Below are positions 61,938-64,000 of a stretch of DNA of 64,000 bases, in pieces. Within the stretch, counting starts at the first letter, position 1. Every line of letters begins with the position of its first letter. Both the position numbers and the translations under genes were made by a program. A model generated the notes under the pieces. That model did no database searches. It was not told the origin of the DNA and saw only the letters and a list, made by a program, of their open reading frames with translations. Source of the DNA: CAVRXQ01 sp963831155 (lineage in GTDB: Bacteria > Actinomycetota > Acidimicrobiia > Acidimicrobiales > Bog-793); the NCBI GenBank assembly GCA_963831155.1, contig CAWHOY010000006.1, positions 620,001 to 684,000 on the forward strand, read 5' to 3'.

Positions 61938-61979
61938 GCGCGCTCGGAGGGACTCGAACCCCAACCTTCTGATCCGTAG
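61938..61979 (-). pseudogene. 3' half of a tRNA-Arg(ACG), possible att-site relic
   Basis: Read on the minus strand: anticodon loop CTACGGA (anticodon ACG), the 3' stem strand TCAGA, variable bases AGGT, T-arm TGGGG-TTCGAGT-CCCTC, and the acceptor 3' strand CGAGCGC followed by G. The 5' half is absent: no matching D-arm, no 5' anticodon strand and no GCGCTCG acceptor partner lies upstream. A tRNA 3' end without its 5' part is the usual mark left by tRNA-targeting integrases. No integrase is in this window. The rest of 61461-62312 holds no gene. Confidence 0.6.
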
Positions 61980-62312
61980 TGCCATCCCGACCTTCCAGCG
62001 CGTTAGTACCTCTCCATAAGAGCAGCCCGTGTTGGGTGTCGAGTCTTGCGGGTGCGGCCAGATCCACGCCGTACGCCGTGGTTCAGTAGCAGGTGGGTAG
62101 CAAGACGGGCGGGCGGAGAAGGAGGCTGTTTGCTGCCTCAAGTCGCTACGTGACCCCCGAGAGTTCTAACGAACTCTTACCTCGTCCACTTTCGTTGTCG
62201 ACAGTCGATAGGAGCAACGGTCAGGACACTCGAACTTCGGGTTCCGGTGAGCCTTACTCGCACCGCGAATTGTGGTGCCCCAGCGTTTGGCTGCTCACTG
62301 GCGAGACAGTCG

Positions 62313-64000
62313 ATGGGGCGCCTTGACGTGTCATTCCTGATTCCTCCCAAGCGAGGCACCGCCGCGGCGGGCAATGATGTCGCGGTGCCGAGCTGCCGGC
62401 GCTGCCGTGCGGACAATCCGGAGGGCGCGCGGTTCTGCATGAGCTGCGGAATCGCACTTGAGCCTGCCGGGCAGACCCAACGTCGGCGGATGGTCACTAT
62501 GCTGTTCGCTGACGTTGCCGGATCGACCGCCCTTGGCGAGCGGCTAGACCCTGAGCCTCTCTCGTCGATGCTCGGCTTTTATTTCGGAGCGGCTCGCGCC
62601 ATCATCGAAGATCACGGAGGCGCGGTCGAAAAATTCATCGGTGACGCGATCGTTGGCTCGTTCGGTTTGGGGGTGGCCCACGAAGACGACGCCATTCGAG
62701 CGGTGAGGGCTGCGTTTGAAATTCAACAGGCCATCACTGCGATGAATCCGGGACTGCAACAACAATTCGACGCGACGATTGCTGCGCGCATCGGAGTCCA
62801 TACCGGTGAGGTGGCGGTCGATGGAGCGGAATCGAGCGAGAGTCTCATCTTCGGTGACGCAGCGAATACCGCAGCCCGCCTGGAGCAACGTGCCGAACCA
62901 GGCGAAGTGTTGATCGGGCAGAGAACCTACCGCTTGATCCAAGACCACGTCGAGGTCGAGCCGGTGGCACCGATGATGATGAGAGGAAAAGCCGAAGCGG
63001 TCGATGCCGTGCGGCTCGTCTCCGTGCATCCGCCGGGGCGTGCGACCGACCGGGCCCGCCCACCCATTTTCGGACGGGAGCTCGAACTCGCCACCCTGAC
63101 CGACCATTTCAAAACTGCCATCGAAGGCCGGGGTGCGCACTCGGTATCGATCATTGGCGAAGCCGGTGTGGGCAAGTCGACTTTGGTGCAGTCATTCCTC
63201 GAACTCGTATCGGACGGGGCGATGGCGCTGACTGGTCGCTGCCTTCCCTATGGGGCAGGCATCACTTACTGGCCGATCGCCGAGATCTTCCGACAAGCCG
63301 CGGGGATTCAACTGGAAGATCCGCCAGACACGGCGCGCGTGAAGCTGCGCGCTCTCGCCGGGCAAGACGAGGAGACCGTCCGGGCAGTTGAGTGGATCGG
63401 CCAAGCAATTGGGTTGGTCGACGCGTCCGCCTCCGCCGAGGGAATTGCGTGGGCCGCCGTCACGTTGCTGCGTCATCTGGCGGCGAGAGGTCCAATCGTC
63501 GTCGTCTTCGAGGAGCTGCACTGGGCCGAACCCACACTCCTTTCTTTAGTGGAGCTCATATCAACCACTCTCGGCGATTCGCCGGTTGTGGTTGTCTGTA
63601 GCGCGCGCCCCGAGCTGTTGGAGAATCGACCGGAGTGGGGTGATGACACGCGCGGGCTCATCCTTCGATTGAGTCCGCTCTCTCGTCCCGCCGCGGCCCA
63701 GCTGCTCGCGACCTTGCTCGACGAACGCCTCGAGCGGTCCCTCGAGGAGCAATTGATGGAGGCGTCGCAAGGCAATCCGCTGTTCTTGACGCAGATCGCC
63801 TCCATGCTCCTTGAAGAAGGCTTGGTCGAACGAGTGGGCGGACGATTGGTGGCCGCCGTGGACGTCGCAGCGACCGTCCCGGCGAGCATCCAGGCGTTGC
63901 TTGCGGCACGCATCGATGCACTGCCGGACGACGAGGCGACCCTGCTCACAAGGGCGTCGGTGCTTGGATCCGAGTTTGACCTCTGCGACGCGATCCACCT
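62313..64000 (+). CDS. Zinc-ribbon, class III adenylate/guanylate cyclase and AAA-ATPase regulator (runs off the window)
   Basis: At least 562 residues, open to the right edge. A short zinc ribbon (CRRCRADNPEGARFCMSCG) starts it. A class III cyclase domain follows (about residues 55-235), with both metal aspartates in LFADVAGSTALGERL and FIGDAIVGSFG, then RIGVHTGEV and GDAANTAARLEQ. Next comes an ORC1/AAA_16-type ATPase: Walker A IIGEAGVGKSTLV and Walker B-like VVVFEELHWAEPTLLSLVEL. Such proteins are large signal-transduction ATPases that usually continue with TPR repeats; cyclase activity makes cAMP or cGMP. ATG 62313 is in frame; GTG 62328 has GGGGCG upstream and is a real alternative. Substrate-specifying cyclase residues were not judged. 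Confidence 0.85.
   Translation, partial: MGRLDVSFLIPPKRGTAAAGNDVAVPSCRRCRADNPEGARFCMSCGIALEPAGQTQRRRMVTMLFADVAGSTALGERLDPEPLSSMLGFYFGAARAIIEDHGGAVEKFIGDAIVGSFGLGVAHEDDAIRAVRAAFEIQQAITAMNPGLQQQFDATIAARIGVHTGEVAVDGAESSESLIFGDAANTAARLEQRAEPGEVLIGQRTYRLIQDHVEVEPVAPMMMRGKAEAVDAVRLVSVHPPGRATDRARPPIFGRELELATLTDHFKTAIEGRGAHSVSIIGEAGVGKSTLVQSFLELVSDGAMALTGRCLPYGAGITYWPIAEIFRQAAGIQLEDPPDTARVKLRALAGQDEETVRAVEWIGQAIGLVDASASAEGIAWAAVTLLRHLAARGPIVVVFEELHWAEPTLLSLVELISTTLGDSPVVVVCSARPELLENRPEWGDDTRGLILRLSPLSRPAAAQLLATLLDERLERSLEEQLMEASQGNPLFLTQIASMLLEEGLVERVGGRLVAAVDVAATVPASIQALLAARIDALPDDEATLLTRASVLGSEFDLCDAIH

Noticed and set aside
1..64000. CRISPR arrays, insertion sequences, prophage or integrase genes
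   Set aside because: No regularly spaced repeats and no transposase, recombinase or phage structural motifs were seen on either strand; the only hint of mobility is the tRNA-Arg fragment near 61.95 kb.

Overview
This window looks like chromosome from a high-GC, Gram-positive-type actinobacterium. The evidence is the neighbourhood rplY-pth-mfd-(PPIase)-mazG-eno-ftsB-DUF501-ppx, a luciferase-like monooxygenase of the F420-dependent type, NlpC/P60 and Rpf-like cell-wall proteins, and frequent GTG starts with short 4-nt gene overlaps. Acidimicrobiia or a related deep lineage is my best guess. That placement is inference from gene content; no rRNA or full marker set is present.

Left part (about 1-21 kb): housekeeping genes interleaved with small regulated efflux units. 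These are a MarR-MFS pair, a divergent TetR-MFS(DHA2) pair, a GlmU that lacks most of its acetyltransferase domain, Prs, L25, Pth, Mfd, a PPIase-like lipoprotein, MazG, enolase, an FtsB/DivIC-like protein, a secreted transglycosylase-like protein, and an unusual three-part protein (nucleotidyltransferase-like, DUF501, Ppx/GppA). Three genes here (M20 peptidase, mfd, PPIase-like) are each split by one small indel in a homopolymer or GC-dinucleotide run. That pattern fits residual sequencing indels at least as well as real gene decay.

Middle part (21-35 kb): a glycosyltransferase cluster, a GNAT enzyme, a NlpC/P60 hydrolase, a type B carboxylesterase whose 3' end runs into a tRNA with a UAA anticodon, PhoU, a PLP decarboxylase-agmatinase pair, a large YfhO-like membrane protein and a prepilin peptidase.

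Type IV pilus part (34-57 kb): the prepilin peptidase is followed by pilB-pilC-pilin-pilT on the minus strand. About 10 kb further on, a second minus-strand operon encodes four pilin-like proteins. Three of these are very large for pilins and carry C-terminal Ig-like, IPT or cysteine-paired repeat domains, so they look like pilus-borne adhesins. Between the two pilus clusters lie a second MFS gene with a 300-nt structured leader or small-RNA candidate, a MarR-controlled membrane protein plus LLM oxidoreductase unit, a full GGDEF-EAL protein, a CAP-like secreted protein and a cupin. The pilus assembly ATPase has MshEN-like motifs, so control of the pili by cyclic di-GMP is a reasonable hypothesis.

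Right part (57-64 kb): a secreted helical protein between strong stem-loops, a large secreted alkaline-phosphatase-superfamily phosphoesterase with direct repeats upstream, a 3' half of a tRNA-Arg that may be an integration-site relic, and the start of a zinc-ribbon, class III cyclase, AAA-ATPase regulator that runs off the window.
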